64,000 nucleotides of DNA, taken from the NCBI GenBank assembly GCA_038373885.1, contig JAWZYV010012346.1, positions 1 to 64,000 on the forward strand, read 5' to 3'. How positions within the stretch are numbered: position 1 is the stretch's first letter; every line of letters begins with the position of its first letter. The stretch comes from Cheiracanthium punctorium (lineage: Eukaryota; Arthropoda; Arachnida; Araneae; Cheiracanthiidae). This document shows positions 25,121-36,554 of the stretch, piece after piece. A model generated the notes under the pieces. It had not been told where the DNA came from. It made no database searches and saw only the letters and a program-made list of their open reading frames with translations. The position numbers were made by a program, and so were the translations under genes.

Positions 25121-27239
25121 ATTTAAATAAAGTTCTTAATTCGAATGCAGTGTTAGTAGTTTCATCACTTATTTGGTACATTTTGTAGTGAAAGGGTCCC
25201 AAAAAAAAAAAAAACCCTTCATATTCGTTCAGGAAGGTAGGTGTGAAAATACGACTTAGAATCATGGATCAAACGTTCAATATCCTGTTAATAATGCATT
25301 TATATGTATTGAAATGTTAATATTGTTGTGAAAATTTCTTAAAAATCGAAAAGGGACGGAATTGATGAACTGTCAGTTTTATCTGAATGACTTTTGTGTA
25401 AGGGGACTTGATACATCCCAGACCTCTTGTGAAATTAATGACCCCCCATTCATGAATTAAGTTTCTTATGTAACACATATAAGAAACACACGCAATGGCA
25501 CATATAAGTTTTACTGGTGCCCTAACTGGGCACTAGGATGATAGGATGTCCTACCCAACAATTTAGTAATAGGACGTTAGATTTACCGTGGTAGTTTAGG
25601 AGGAGCAACGTCTTATAAGCAACCAGTCATCGTAAGATGTCGTGGATCTCGCGAATTGGAGAAATCTAAGTTGCTGATACAACGAATTTGGTTACATTAT
25701 TATCAAAGTAAAATTTAAAAATAGTTAAAAAATTGATCAATCTCCGAATATGGCTTTTAATGTGTCTTGTAAATTTTGTTTTTCCTGTCTTCTGGAGTTT
25801 TTCTAGAATCTTCCTGAAAGTTAAGAGTAGTTGATAAATAAACAATTTTTTGAAGGTGTTTATTAATCGAATTTTATTAGGATTTTTACAAAAATTGCTG
25901 ATAGGGAAAAGCCATGCAAATACTGTTAATGTTAAGCTTTCCACTCAGGAAAAAATAACTTCTAACTTAATTTTCGTTTTTCAAAACACTTCCAGTACGA
26001 TAAATTCTTCAACAAAGAAAATACACTGAAATAAAGGATTCACGAGTACGTTTGTATATGCTATACATTATACATTGTACACGTAAAACAGCATAAAATA
26101 GAAAATCTTTAGCTCGTTTTTAGATAACTGCTGAATTTAAATTTAGAAACACTGGATCTTCCATATAAAGTTATGCTTGATACATAAACTATTATGTTCG
26201 TAAATTTTCAAATATATTTAAATAAGATTAAATACATTATTAATTTAATTATATGCAATCCAAACAATTCTATATGTAAGTAATAATGAAAGTCGCAAGA
26301 TAGTTAAAAACTAAAAATAATCAACTCCACCATAATTGTGTGCATTTTAATTACCAGTCTAGAAATTCAGCACTCTCTCCTCTGATACTTTTCTGCAAAA
26401 CCAAATATATCTAGGATTAATTTCCACCAGACTGTCTTAGAAGATAAATTGGAAATATTATCACGAATTATTTATCATAAATCATATACTAATGTTTCAG
26501 TTTAATGCCCAGGACTTAAATCCAACTATGAATTATTATCCGCTTATGCAAATCAGTAATTCGATGTCCATAAGTATTTGATTAAATTAAAATATATTAA
26601 TATGTTCCTTTAGAGTTCAAACTAATGCTTGTAGCTAGACGTAAGGCGTAAAGCGATAAGAGATGCACAGAAAAAAAGAACAGCGTGGATGGAATAACTT
26701 ATTTCATTTCCCAGAAAGTTAAGTTAATTTCGGGAGAAAAAAGTATTGATTAATTTGTTATTGCTAAGACAGTGGTAAATTTAATATGTGAATCGGAGAT
26801 GATTAAAATATGTTACTGCAGCTTTTTTTCTGCACAAACAATTTTTTAATCAACATTTATAGCTAATAACATAATTTTCGGAGTTTCATAATTTTTTTGT
26901 GTATGTGTATATAAGAAAGGGTCTAGCCGGATAAGTATTATGAATCTACCGTCAATGGCAACCTGAAGCGAAACTTATATATTAATATCGACTTCATTTA
27001 CCAATGCAATTCTTATGTATTTTGCCTCCGCATTCAATTAAAAAAATCCGTTTATAAACTTTAAATGTGATCCGCGGAATATTATAAAGCCTTTACTCAT
27101 ATTTTATCTCTCACCCCTTTTTCTTTTCCTTTAACTCTTATTACATTTTCCTTTACATTTATTTCATCGACTGGAAGTAGGAGGGTTTCCTGATCTTTCC
27201 TTGCAATTGCAAACGGGGGTCGATGATAACTGAAGTAAC
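25121..27239. other. AT-rich stretch without a recognised gene
   Basis: It contains a poly(A) run near 25201 and a 9-bp inverted repeat GTTTCTTAT / ATAAGAAAC at about 25463-25490. A second small hairpin GTGCCC / GGGCAC lies at about 25519-25536. No gene was recognised. Confidence 0.4.
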
Positions 27240-27647
27240 TTAACTAAAGATACTAAAAATTATATAATTTTTAGTATCTATCATAACACACCAAAAATTT
27301 TGCTTTTCGTTATTTGATATTGCTGAGAGAGCTTTTGGCGAGTAGGGTTGCTGCTGTACTTCGCCTGGTAACCCTATTGGCGAGTCATCCAGAATGGATA
27401 AGAATCCCAGACTGCTAGGCTTATGTTTAAAATTATTCTTTTTCCCCCGTTCACATTCGCTAGCCCAGTGCCCGATGCGTTTACACCTTTTACAAGTTAT
27501 TCTTGACGCATCCTTAATTTTATGAGTCCATGTTTTATCTTTCCATGTTTCGTAATTATCTTTATTCAGCGTTTCAATTCGCCAAGTTCCAGTCACCATT
27601 TTGAGGATGAATGATGCAGCCTTTAAACAAACGTTAAAAATCAGCAA
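27240..27647 (-). pseudogene. Copia-type gag fragment with CCHC zinc knuckle
   Basis: The 135-codon frame reads RIETLNKDNYETWK (23-36), the typical start of Ty1/copia Gag. It is followed almost at once by a CX2CX4HX4C knuckle with Cys52, Cys55, His60 and Cys65. In intact copia Gag these parts are separated by about 200 residues, so most of the capsid region has been deleted. The motif NFWCVMID (117-124) may be the shifted start of the protease region (normally a W..DSGA block). No LTRs were found around it. It is a dead retroelement fragment. Confidence 0.75.
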
Positions 27648-28799
27648 ATAAATAAATTAATCCATCTGGTGTCCATAAACTTTTAGAAATGTATGTGTTA
27701 ATACTTAAAAAAAAGTTTTGCTTTCTAATAAATATATCTCATGTAACACGTCATATTTTATGATGCAGTAACTTTCATGTCATTTCCCCTCTGCTGTTTT
27801 CACTTGATAAGCGAGCGGTATTTGTACTACCATCTCGAAATTGGATAAACAACTAAATATTTTTTAAATAATTAAACGCCGGCGTATATTTAATTGATAA
27901 CCTTGTATCATGCAATCTAGATTCCTTTTCCTTTTCATTGTAGTAACTCAGAAGTCTATTTGTTAGACTAAAATCGTTATTTACGGGTTTAGCAATATAT
28001 TATAAATTTATTTGTAGTAATATCTTCCATGTTCAGTTGGTTTTATACACTTATGAGCATGTCCTTCAAATCAAGTTCGAATATTTATTTTAACATCATC
28101 AACGACAACAGGAAACGACGTGACAGCAAAATGGACAAAAAATATCACATCATCTGATAAAAAATAGTTCTCTGTTTTACGTGAACTGAAAAGTTTATCA
28201 CAAGGATTTCTCATTTTAATATATGAAGAATTAACTACAATTTATGAAGAAAAAATAATGTTTTCAAAAAAATGGAGGACCTCTATTCGATTCTTGAAGT
28301 TTCAACATTTTGGAAAATAATGAATTTTCTGGCATACATACTCAGGAATCATGTCTCACATTCTTAAACGATTTTTAGTGATCGTACTTTATTACTTCGT
28401 TCTAAGCTGGATTTAAGTAAAATTTAGTGCCATTTTGATCACAGAAGCTCCCAAAATTTTTTTTCGTTAACCACGAATGAATATATGTAGTACTTCAACT
28501 ACCATGCTTATCTGATGATCCCTCAAATTATGTTTAGAAAGTTTTAGTAGCATTCAGTCGTTCAGTTTTCCTTGAAACATCCCAAAAAAGCTGTTGCGAT
28601 TAAATTAACTATATATGGCTTAAAATGATCCCCTTAAGGAGAAAAATTGTATAAAATAATATAATTGTTTATATAAAACTTTGGTCCTTTACTATCATAT
28701 TTTACACTATATTTTTCATGAATAATATTTTAAATCCCAAAACATATATTAATAATACTTTAAAAGCACAGTGAGATATGAAAAAAAAATAGAAATTTG
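27648..28799. other. AT-rich stretch without a recognised gene
   Basis: No open frame with motif, no repeat pair and no SINE box was seen. Confidence 0.4.
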
Positions 28800-29480
28800 A
28801 GAAAATGTCCAAGGAATCATTTTACCCTCAAGCAAAGGATAAAATGATTCTTCGTTTGAAAATAATTGTAAATTGTTTTTTTTTATCAGAAAAAGATGTA
28901 AAAGTAATTAGGATTATACATAATGAAATAAATTAAGGTTTGCAATCATACAGTATGCATAATTTATTTTATGAAAATTTTAAAATAAAAAATCTCATAA
29001 ACAATAAAATGAAATATTTCAAAATTATAATTCAAAAATTATGACCTACAATAAACGCAGAAATAAATTAAATAATATAATGGGGAAAAATAATGTAATG
29101 AGAAGGGTTAAAGTGCTGCCATGAGGGCTAGAATGCGGTACTGGCGTTTCTTCAGTCGACAGATCATTTTACCCGCAATGTGGCTGCCCACTTTAGGTCA
29201 TATTACTAGATGACGCCGAGAAACATAACAAACTTAGCAAGTGTAATTCCCCTTGCATTAATGTAACTGTAATTTCCCCTCCCATCTAAAAGCATACTAA
29301 ATTCAGTAAGCCAAGTCATATTTCTGTACGTGAAAGACTGCATTTCTAAATAAATAGGAAAAGTAATGCTTCCCTTTTAACAGATGTTATAACGAAGCAT
29401 TAGCGCAGTTTTTCGAAGAATTCTATTTAGCCGCGTAATACTGTGACTACTTGATTCTTCTTCACTTGGCACAACTAGTT
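28800..29480 (-). repeat. Dispersed repeat, copy 2 (inverse of 15448-16140)
   Basis: The minus strand follows copy 1 in word order over its length: TTGTGCCAAGTGAAG, TTTCCTATTTATTTAG, TATGACCTAAAGTGGG, TTTCTGCGTTTATTGTAGG and GAGGGTAAAATGATTCC. Copy 2 may extend further to about 29700, where the matching part of copy 1 is lost. Function and class are unknown. Confidence 0.7.
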
Positions 29481-29879
29481 TATATGTTGCCGCTATGGTG
29501 CTTCCTGTATCAAAGAAAACACATGTGGATCGCTTGCCCGCTGAGATCATTTTGGCCACCTTCCCCTAACTACTGTTACTGTTCAGTATTAATATCAATG
29601 TACGTTAATTTTACCTTTTCTAATGACTCTAAAACTTTTCTTTCCTGCCCATTGGTCGATTCAGCTGACGACTGTAGGCATGATTGCTGCAAACGCCGGG
29701 CAAGATAGTCATTTTTTATGGGGGGGGGGGTGTTTATGGGGCAGGCTAATGCTGCCTCCTAAGGTTGGTATTCTAATTTTGAACTAATTCCCGATGTCAA
29801 ACTTAGATTTCGATCGGCACCTCCAGAGGTATTGTTTGTACATGAAGGACATTGGAGCCACGGGAAATTTTACGCGCAC
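29481..29879. other. Stretch with G-rich run, no recognised gene
   Basis: Overlapping frames of 60 and 85 codons on opposite strands occur without a motif. A G10 run lies near 29721. Confidence 0.35.
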
Positions 29880-30012
29880 TAGCTCCCTTTAGAGTATTCG
29901 GCCCACAGCAGACTGAGTAGAGCGAGGTGTTCAACCTAACAAGCGCTGGTCAAAGGCAGTGCTGCTTCGCTTTCGATATTCTGGAACCGAGTTAAACCAA
30001 CTGAGCCACTGT
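29880..30012 (-). mobile_element. tRNA-derived SINE fragment
   Basis: The minus strand starts GACAGTGGCTCAGTTGG, a good A box (TGGCTCAGTTGG) in tRNA position, and continues as GC-rich SINE-like sequence. The B box is not clear. Confidence 0.45.
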
Positions 30013-30023
30013 CGGACATGTCC

Positions 30024-30178
30024 TTAACCCTTTGAGGCGCAACCCTTTCCTAATGCTGAAAAAAGGGCAGCCGTTGCCATCGCTCGACTTAACTACCAGC
30101 AAGATGGCGGACGATCGAAACGTTCATCGCGTGCCACAGATCTAGAGACCCTTTTTTTGACGACAGCTGGCTGTGCCC
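30024..30178 (+). mobile_element. TTAA MITE family A, single arm
   Basis: TTAA (30024-30027) followed by CCCTTTGAGGCGCAACCC and the family landmarks through CCACAGATCTAGAGACCC and GACAGCTGGCTGTGC. It breaks off at the centre of the element. Confidence 0.85.
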
Positions 30179-30189
30179 GCACACTAAAG

Positions 30190-30339
30190 AGACTAAAAGC
30201 CTTTTCCTAACTCTGATACAAAAGAGAAAAAAATGAGAGGCAACTTTAAGAAATCAGAAATTCTTACAGATACAGCTGTGAAAATCACAATCTAAAATGA
30301 GATGATTGAAAGAAAAAGAAGAGTGAAAGACCTAATGAA
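30190..30339 (+). pseudogene. Upstream part of the degenerate frame in the duplicated unit
   Basis: Readings such as GNFKKSEILTDTAVK and EMIERKRRVKD suggest decayed coding sequence leading into the unit at 30340. It is present only before the first copy, so it gives the original left flank of the duplication. Confidence 0.35.
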
Positions 30340-30399
30340 ATGAAGCAGGAGAGAAAAAAAATAATTGCAAGCAATTACAAGAATAGCTCAACTGAAGAA

Positions 30400-30782
30400 G
30401 AAAAAGGATGAAAAATTATCTTCTAGTTAATCTGACTTTGAGAATTTGAAATTTGAAGATGTACAAGATTTTAATGCTGACGTTAGAGATTTCGTGATTA
30501 TCCAAGGTCTACGGCAAGAAGAAATGCAGTAAACATTATGTTACTGAAGTTGTAGGGAAAAATTAAAATGAATTTGAAGCGCACTACATGAAAGGAATTC
30601 GGCTATGCTGTGCACTTATCTTTGATGAGGCAGAGATTTATACAGCAGGCAGTAAAGATATTATGAAAAAGTTACCAAAACCAAACATTTTGAAAGGAAC
30701 TGACAGAACAGTGACAAAGTTGACTAGCTGTACATTTTCAGTGAGTCCAATAGCTATGGTAAAATATCATCTTTTAGTTTAA
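30400..30782 (+). pseudogene. Degenerate C-terminal coding relic in unit 1
   Basis: In one frame the sequence reads SDFENLKFEDVQDF, then RDFVIIQG. After frame changes it reads FEAHYMK, FDEAEIYTAG and SKDIMKKLPKPNILKG, with a 64-codon open end (30588-30782). The order acidic-Ser stretch, 'DFV.V.F', 'Y...V' and 'DI..KLP.P' resembles the C-terminal tail common in transposon-derived insect proteins. That match is from memory of the pattern and is uncertain. Stops and frameshifts make it non-functional. Confidence 0.4.
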
Positions 30783-31057
30783 TGCCTTAAAAATAATTAT
30801 AAAACTAAAATTTTGTAATCTTAATAGGACTCAAAGTGATATTATCTAACTAAAAACTTTAATTTTATTAACAAATTTAGTGTGTGTATATTTTAGAACC
30901 ATAAAATTAACATTTACCTTATAAACTTTGAGCTACTTTAATATCGAACTTAATACTAAATATTATCAGGCAATAAAAAGTTTAAACTACTCACTATATC
31001 GAGTGAAAGAAATTTTTCTATTGTGTTTCTCGTTAGCTGAGCCGCTTTACCACTCCA

Positions 31058-31104
31058 TTTGTTGACCCAGTGTACCCTTTAATAAGGTACAGTGGGTCAA
31101 CAAA
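31058..31104. repeat. Hairpin with 19-bp arms
   Basis: TTTGTTGACCCAGTGTACC (31058-31076) pairs with GGTACAGTGGGTCAACAAA (31086-31104) with one mismatch and a 9-base loop. It recurs in unit 2 at 32749-32795. It may be the joined ends of a deleted element. Confidence 0.85.
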
Positions 31105-31512
31105 AAGTACTAAAGAAAAATGGTTTTTTACTGTAGAAGAACTTTTCTTAGTTTTGAACTAAAATTAATTAAGATAGCCAATTAGATCAGAAAACAATAC
31201 ATTAGTCTGATATTGTGTTTTTAAAATATTTATAAAATTATATTTAAGAATCTAAAAATTGACGCATTGTACCCCGCCTCCCCTACACATGCAGATCTAT
31301 ATTTTTGAGAGAGAAAGTCTCATATCTAGTTTCCATACTGGTGGTAAATACTCCTGGTAGCACAACTAGTTCAAAAGACGTTCAAAAGGCGTTCAAAAGA
31401 CAGACGTCTTTTGAACATTATGGAGGACTATTTTTGTAATGTTGTATGACAATGAAATCACAAGACATGAAAATATAGTGTAATGCAGAAGAAAATTTTT
31501 GTATTTTCGTTC

Positions 31513-31548
<36 letters not shown>

Positions 31549-31699
31549 ATTTCAATCAGTCAAATGGTTCAACAGAAACTCAGTTTTTTGTGTTTCCTGT
31601 AAAATTGTAATTTTCAGACATGAGCCCAGTTCGAAATTTGCAATTCAATTTATGTGATAAATCTATTTTTAATCTTCAATATTAACACAAAACTGTAAC

Positions 31700-31910
31700 T
31701 TGTTTGCTGAATTTTTAAAGAAATGCCCAGAATGTTTAATACCGTGTAAAGGCAAAGGCAATTTCAACAATATGTCACCACTGAATAATTTCATGAGACT
31801 GTTATGCTTAAAATGTAATTATACCGAGTGCCGAAAATTTAATTACGGAATCTGAAATTGCAATGCATGCAGTAAAAGGACTGAAGCGCTAGGAAAATGC
31901 AAAACTTCTA
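31700..31910 (+). pseudogene. Cysteine-rich coding relic in unit 1
   Basis: From about 31724 one frame reads CPECLIPCKGKGNFNN and LLCLKCNYTECRKFNYG, a stop, then NCNACSKR. The spacing of CPEC, CLKC, TEC and CNAC recalls a zinc-binding domain. The same frame is found in unit 2 (about 33392-33580). It has at least two stops and is dead. Confidence 0.35.
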
Positions 31911-32034
31911 GTTTAATATAAATTTCACTGAAGCAGGTATAGCAAAATATTTTAAGCACATGCGAGATATTATTATAAATGCTATCCAGAAAAAAAAAGT
32001 AAGAAAGTCTGGAAGTTGTCTAAAGTTTAAGGTG

Positions 32035-33182
32035 ATGAAGCGGAAGAAAAAAAATAATTGCAAGCAATTACAAGAATAGCTCAACTGAAGAAGAAAAAGG
32101 ATGAAAAATTATCTTCTAGTTAATCTGACTTTGAGAATTTGAAATTTGAAGATGTACAAGATTTTAATGCTGACGTTAGAGATTTCGTGATTATCCAAGG
32201 TCTACGGCAAGAAGAAATGCAGTAAACATTATGTTACTGAAGTTGTAGGGAAAAATTAAAATGAATTTGAAGCGCACTACATGAAAGGAATTCGGCTATG
32301 CTGTGCACTTATCTTTGATGAGGCAGAGATTTATACAGCAGGCAGTAAAGATATTATGAAAAAGTTACCAAAACCAAACATTTTGAAAGGAACTGACAGA
32401 ACAGTGACAAAGTTGACTAGCTGTACATTTTCAGTGAGTCCAATAGCTATGGTAAAATATCATCTTTTAGTTTAATGCCTTAAAAATAATTATAAAACTA
32501 AAATTTTGTAATCTTAATAGGACTCAAAGTGATATTATCTAACTAAAAACTTTAATTTTATTAACAAATTTAGTGTGTGTATATTTTAGAACCATAAAAT
32601 TAACATTTACCTTATAAACTTTGGGCTACTTTAATATCGAACTTAATACTAAATATTATCAGGCAATAAAAAGTTTAAACTACTCACTATCGAGTGAAAG
32701 AAATTTTTCTATTGTGTTTCTCGTTAGCTGAGCCGCTTTACCACTCCATTTGTTGACCCAGTGTACCCTTTAATAAGGTACAGTGGGTCAACAAAAAGTA
32801 CTAAAGAAAAATGGTTTTTTACTGTAGAAGAACTTTTCTTAGTTTTGAACTAAAATTAATTAAGATAGCCAATTAGATCAGAAAACAATACATTAGTCTG
32901 ATATTGTGTTTTTAAAATATTTATAAAATTATATTTAAGAATCTAAAAATTGACGCATTGTACCCCGCCTCCCCTACACATGCAGATCTATATTTTTTGA
33001 GAGAGAAAGTCTCATATCTAGTTTCCATACTGGTGGTAAATACTCCTGGTAGCACAACTAGTTCAAAAGACAGACGTCTTTTGAACATTATGGAGGACTA
33101 TTTTTGTAATGTTGTATGACAATGAAATCACAAGACATGAAAATATAGTGTAATGCAGAAGAAAATTTTTGTATTTTCGTTC

Positions 33183-33215
<33 letters not shown>

Positions 33216-33704
33216 TATTTCAATCAGTCAAATGGTTCAACAGAAACTCAGTTTTTTGTGTTTCCTGTAAAATTGTAATTTTCAGACATGAGCCCAGTTC
33301 GAAATTTGCAATTCAATTTATGTGATAAATCTATTTTTAATCTTCAATATTAACACAAAACTGTAACTTGTTTGCTGAATTTTTAAAGAAATGCCCAGAA
33401 TGTTTAATACCGTGTAAAGGCAAAGGCAATTTCAACAATATGTCACCACTGAATAATTTCATGAGACTGTTATGCTTAAAATGTAATTATACCGAGTGCC
33501 GAAAATTTAATTACGGAATCTGAAATTGCAATGCATGCAGTAAAAGGACTGAAGCGCTAGGAAAATGCAAAACTTCTAGTTTAATATAAATTTCACTGAA
33601 GCAGGTATAGCAAAATATTTTAAGCACATGCGAGATATTATTATAAATGCTATCCAGAAAAAAAAAGTAAGAAAGTCTGGAAGTTGTCTAAAGTTTAAGG
33701 TGAT
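32035..33704. repeat. 1.69-kb tandem duplication, unit 2
   Basis: Second unit; see unit 1. It contains the same 64-codon open frame (32281-32475), the hairpin (32749-32795), a single 11-bp arm pair near 33060-33085, poly(A) of 28 (33187-33214) and the cysteine-rich relic. It ends at GGTGAT, after which unique sequence follows. Confidence 0.9.
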
Positions 33705-35083
33705 TGTTTATAAAGTCGTTATTGTTTAAAATATATTCTTTACTTTTCTCCGAAAACATTCACAGCGTATTTTTTATTAATATTATGATCATGAAACAAA
33801 AGGCTTTTCATCTTATAGACATAAAATTGCATAATTTCATGAATAATTTGGCTGGGAAAACAAAACAAAAAATGACTTATGCTGAATTTTTTTATTCGTT
33901 CATTTTTATAGAGCTGTGTATGTTTCCCAAATGAAAAAAGCGTTGTCTTATCCGGAATCACCACGGAACCAAAACTCAAAATTGGAAATCTGATTGTTCC
34001 ATCGATGAACAGTTTCATTTACTCAATTAATGTATTTGTTTAATTTATTGGAAGGAATATTAATTTACAGTCTTGTGCTTTTGTTATACATTTCAACTTA
34101 CTTTCAAAAATCCATATAAGAGGAATAGTAGACTATAAATTAATTTATTGGAAGGAATATTAATTTATAGTCTTGATTTTGTTATAAATTCCAACTTACT
34201 TTCAAAGATCCCTATAAGAAGAATTGTAAAAAATATTGAAGCCATAGTTAATTTAATCACGAACCAAATCTTCGAACCAGATCTATGACTATTTTTTTAT
34301 TTATTGAAATATAAAAGAATATTAATAATAAGTACACTATTTTTTAGATGGAAACTTTTCTTATAAACTGCATTAATCTTTATATTAAAAGTGGTCAGTC
34401 AGTTATCTAAGGGATCAAGAAAGGAAAGAAAAAGAAATACCACTATGAATATTTAAAAGTTGTATTTATACAAACATGGAGAGAAAAAGATAATAGAATA
34501 TATAGCGTCTCTCGTTATCATGCCACATGGACGTTAACATCGAAGTCGAATTCTCAAAACAAAACTTGTTACTTTACTCCCCATTTCGGACAATAATTTA
34601 TGCAGGTGAACTACTTTGTGTGTTTAGAAGTCCTTTATTGCTTGGCCCAGTATTTTCAATTTATTTTCTACACGCTTTTTATAACATGATCTGTATGCCA
34701 AAAATGTGTTTTTACTTGTTTATCGAAAAGTTTCTCAAAAATGCGGGACGGATTTTCTGATAAATGCATTTTTATGATGCGATTTAACAGTAAAAAAGTT
34801 ATCTTCGTCACATTTACTTTAATATAATTTTGCAAGACCCTGTAAAAGGACTTCAAATGATATTTATTCATATTTAAATTAGCATATGTATACTTATTGT
34901 ATTATTGTCCTAGATATGGATGAATGCCTATAAGCTGTCAAAATCCGCAATGAATTGGAATACTTTTGAGTACTCCTGTAAAAAAAGGTAAATTCAACAA
35001 TGACTATATTTAAAAAGATTATTATTTTGTAGTCCATAATAACACACATCTTTTTTTAAAGCATATAAATGTCTAAAATACGC
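33705..35083. other. AT-rich stretch with one 100-bp tandem duplication
   Basis: TAATTTATTGGAAGGAATAT begins at 34041 and again at 34141. The two 100-bp units (to about 34232) match apart from small changes. No gene was recognised; the frames on both strands (67-92 codons) have no motif. Confidence 0.5.
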
Positions 35084-35716
35084 TTAACCCTTTAACGCGC
35101 AGAGATCCCACTCTGGGAACACCCAACTCTGACGTTTTGACTGTTGCCAGTCACTAGATTGGATTTCTATAGATAGAAAATAGATTGGATTTCTATAAAA
35201 AATAGCTGCGGGTGACAGAGCTCCGTGAGAATCCTTTACTTTTTAGCACGTCATTTCCCGTAAAAAATGGTCACGATTCTTTTTAACAGCACTGACATCT
35301 GCTGAAAAATGGAAGAACGCGAGAACAGCTGTACAGATTGCCCAATGCTGAAAAAAGGGCAGCCGTTGCCATCGCTCGACTTAACTACCAGCAAGATGGC
35401 GGACGATGGAAACGTTCATCGCGTGCCACAGATCTAGATACCCTTTTTTGACGCAGACTGGTTGTGCCGCACAGCTCGAATTCTTATATAAAAATTTTGT
35501 GGATGACGCTCGTGATGGTGACGCTCGCTGTGGATGACGCTCGTGACGCAGCTGGCTGTGCTCGCGCACAGCCAGCTGCGTCAAAAAAGGGTCTCTAGAT
35601 CTGTGGCACGCGATGAACGTTTCGATCGTCCGCCATCTTGCTGGTAGTTAAGTCGAGCGATGGCAACGGCTGCCCTTTTTTCAGCATTGAGAAAGGGTTG
35701 CGCCTCAAAGGGTTAA
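35084..35716 (+). mobile_element. Complete TTAA MITE family A with foldback core
   Basis: TTAA at both ends (35084-35087 and 35713-35716). The left terminus is CCCTTTAACGCGCAGAG; the right, inverted, is CCCTTTGAGGCGCAACCC. A subterminal hairpin (TCCC / GGGA around ACTCT) follows the left end. From about 35340 to 35454 one arm runs to the centre and is repeated in inverse order at about 35566-35690. At the centre is a perfect palindrome: GACGCAGCTGGCTGTGC (35545-35561), loop TCGC, and its complement (35566-35582). A small tandem repeat of GATGACGCTCG precedes it. The TTAA target and CCC ends suggest mobilisation by a piggyBac-type transposase; none is coded in the window. Confidence 0.9.
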
Positions 35717-36554
35717 GTAGTGACTGCCAGTAGAACTGTAATGTCATTGTATTTTTTTGCGTGACCTTTAACAGAATTGTAAATACTACACACACTATTT
35801 TCATTATATTAAATCTCAATAACGGATATAAATTTTGTAGTAGTGCATGTATGTTTGCAATAGTTAAATTATGCACGAACAAACCGAAATCATAAACAAT
35901 TTTCAACTTTGCTGCAAAGCGTTAAAAGACAGTTCTTCAGTTTGAGTTTCTTCACCCATGTAATAGATTACTCTCCTGTCATGTTGTCTTTTCAAAGACT
36001 TTAAACAAATGGCATTTACAAAAATATCTACGACCATTAATTATGGTGATGCCTTTGTTTAACCAAAATTTAGGCAATGATAAGACTGCGTAAAATGACA
36101 TATGGTGGTAAAAAGACATTATACACGATAGTTTACTATCTCAGATGCCAATGCTAGGAAATTTATAAAATTAAAATTTCATGATTTAGTTCTCGTACTA
36201 ATATGAATTTAAAAGTTTTTTTTTTTAATTGATGAACTTTTAGTGAATTAGCTTTTGCTTTGATTTGAAATTTTACAAAATTTAACAAACATTACTAAAA
36301 GTAGTTTTCCACTATGCCACAAACATTGCAAGTAATATTAAGCAATATAATAAATAGAAATTATAACCTTATTAATCTATTTTTATCACTTATTTAAGCA
36401 CCACGGTAACTCTAATCACTAACAAAAACAAGAATAGTAGTCTCAATTGTTCTAGTGAAAGTTGTATGTATCATATTTAAACTAATAATAAACAGAATAG
36501 TCCCAATTTTTCCAATGTGATTTTATTGCAATAATTATGACCATCTGCTTAAAA
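35717..36554. other. AT-rich stretch without a recognised gene
   Basis: No motif-bearing frame and no repeat pair was seen. Confidence 0.4.

Larger units (their letters stand above)
30340..32034. repeat. 1.69-kb tandem duplication, unit 1
   Basis: Almost identical to 32035-33704 (offset 1693 in the first half). Differences seen include an AT insertion near 30994, one G/A change near 30931, the length of poly(A) (31517-31546, 30 A), and two extra 11-bp units at about 31369-31394. The junctions share the short word GAT/ATGA. Near-identity means the duplication is recent, or is an assembly artefact. Confidence 0.9.

Noticed and set aside
30588..30782. 64-codon protein present twice as a conserved gene
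   Set aside because: The identity is explained by the recent DNA duplication; the frame is the end of a broken relic.
35381..35584. Open frames in family A MITEs (35381-35584, 41425-41808, 58051-58296, 59803-60027)
   Set aside because: The same repeat gives different short frames in each copy; no shared protein.
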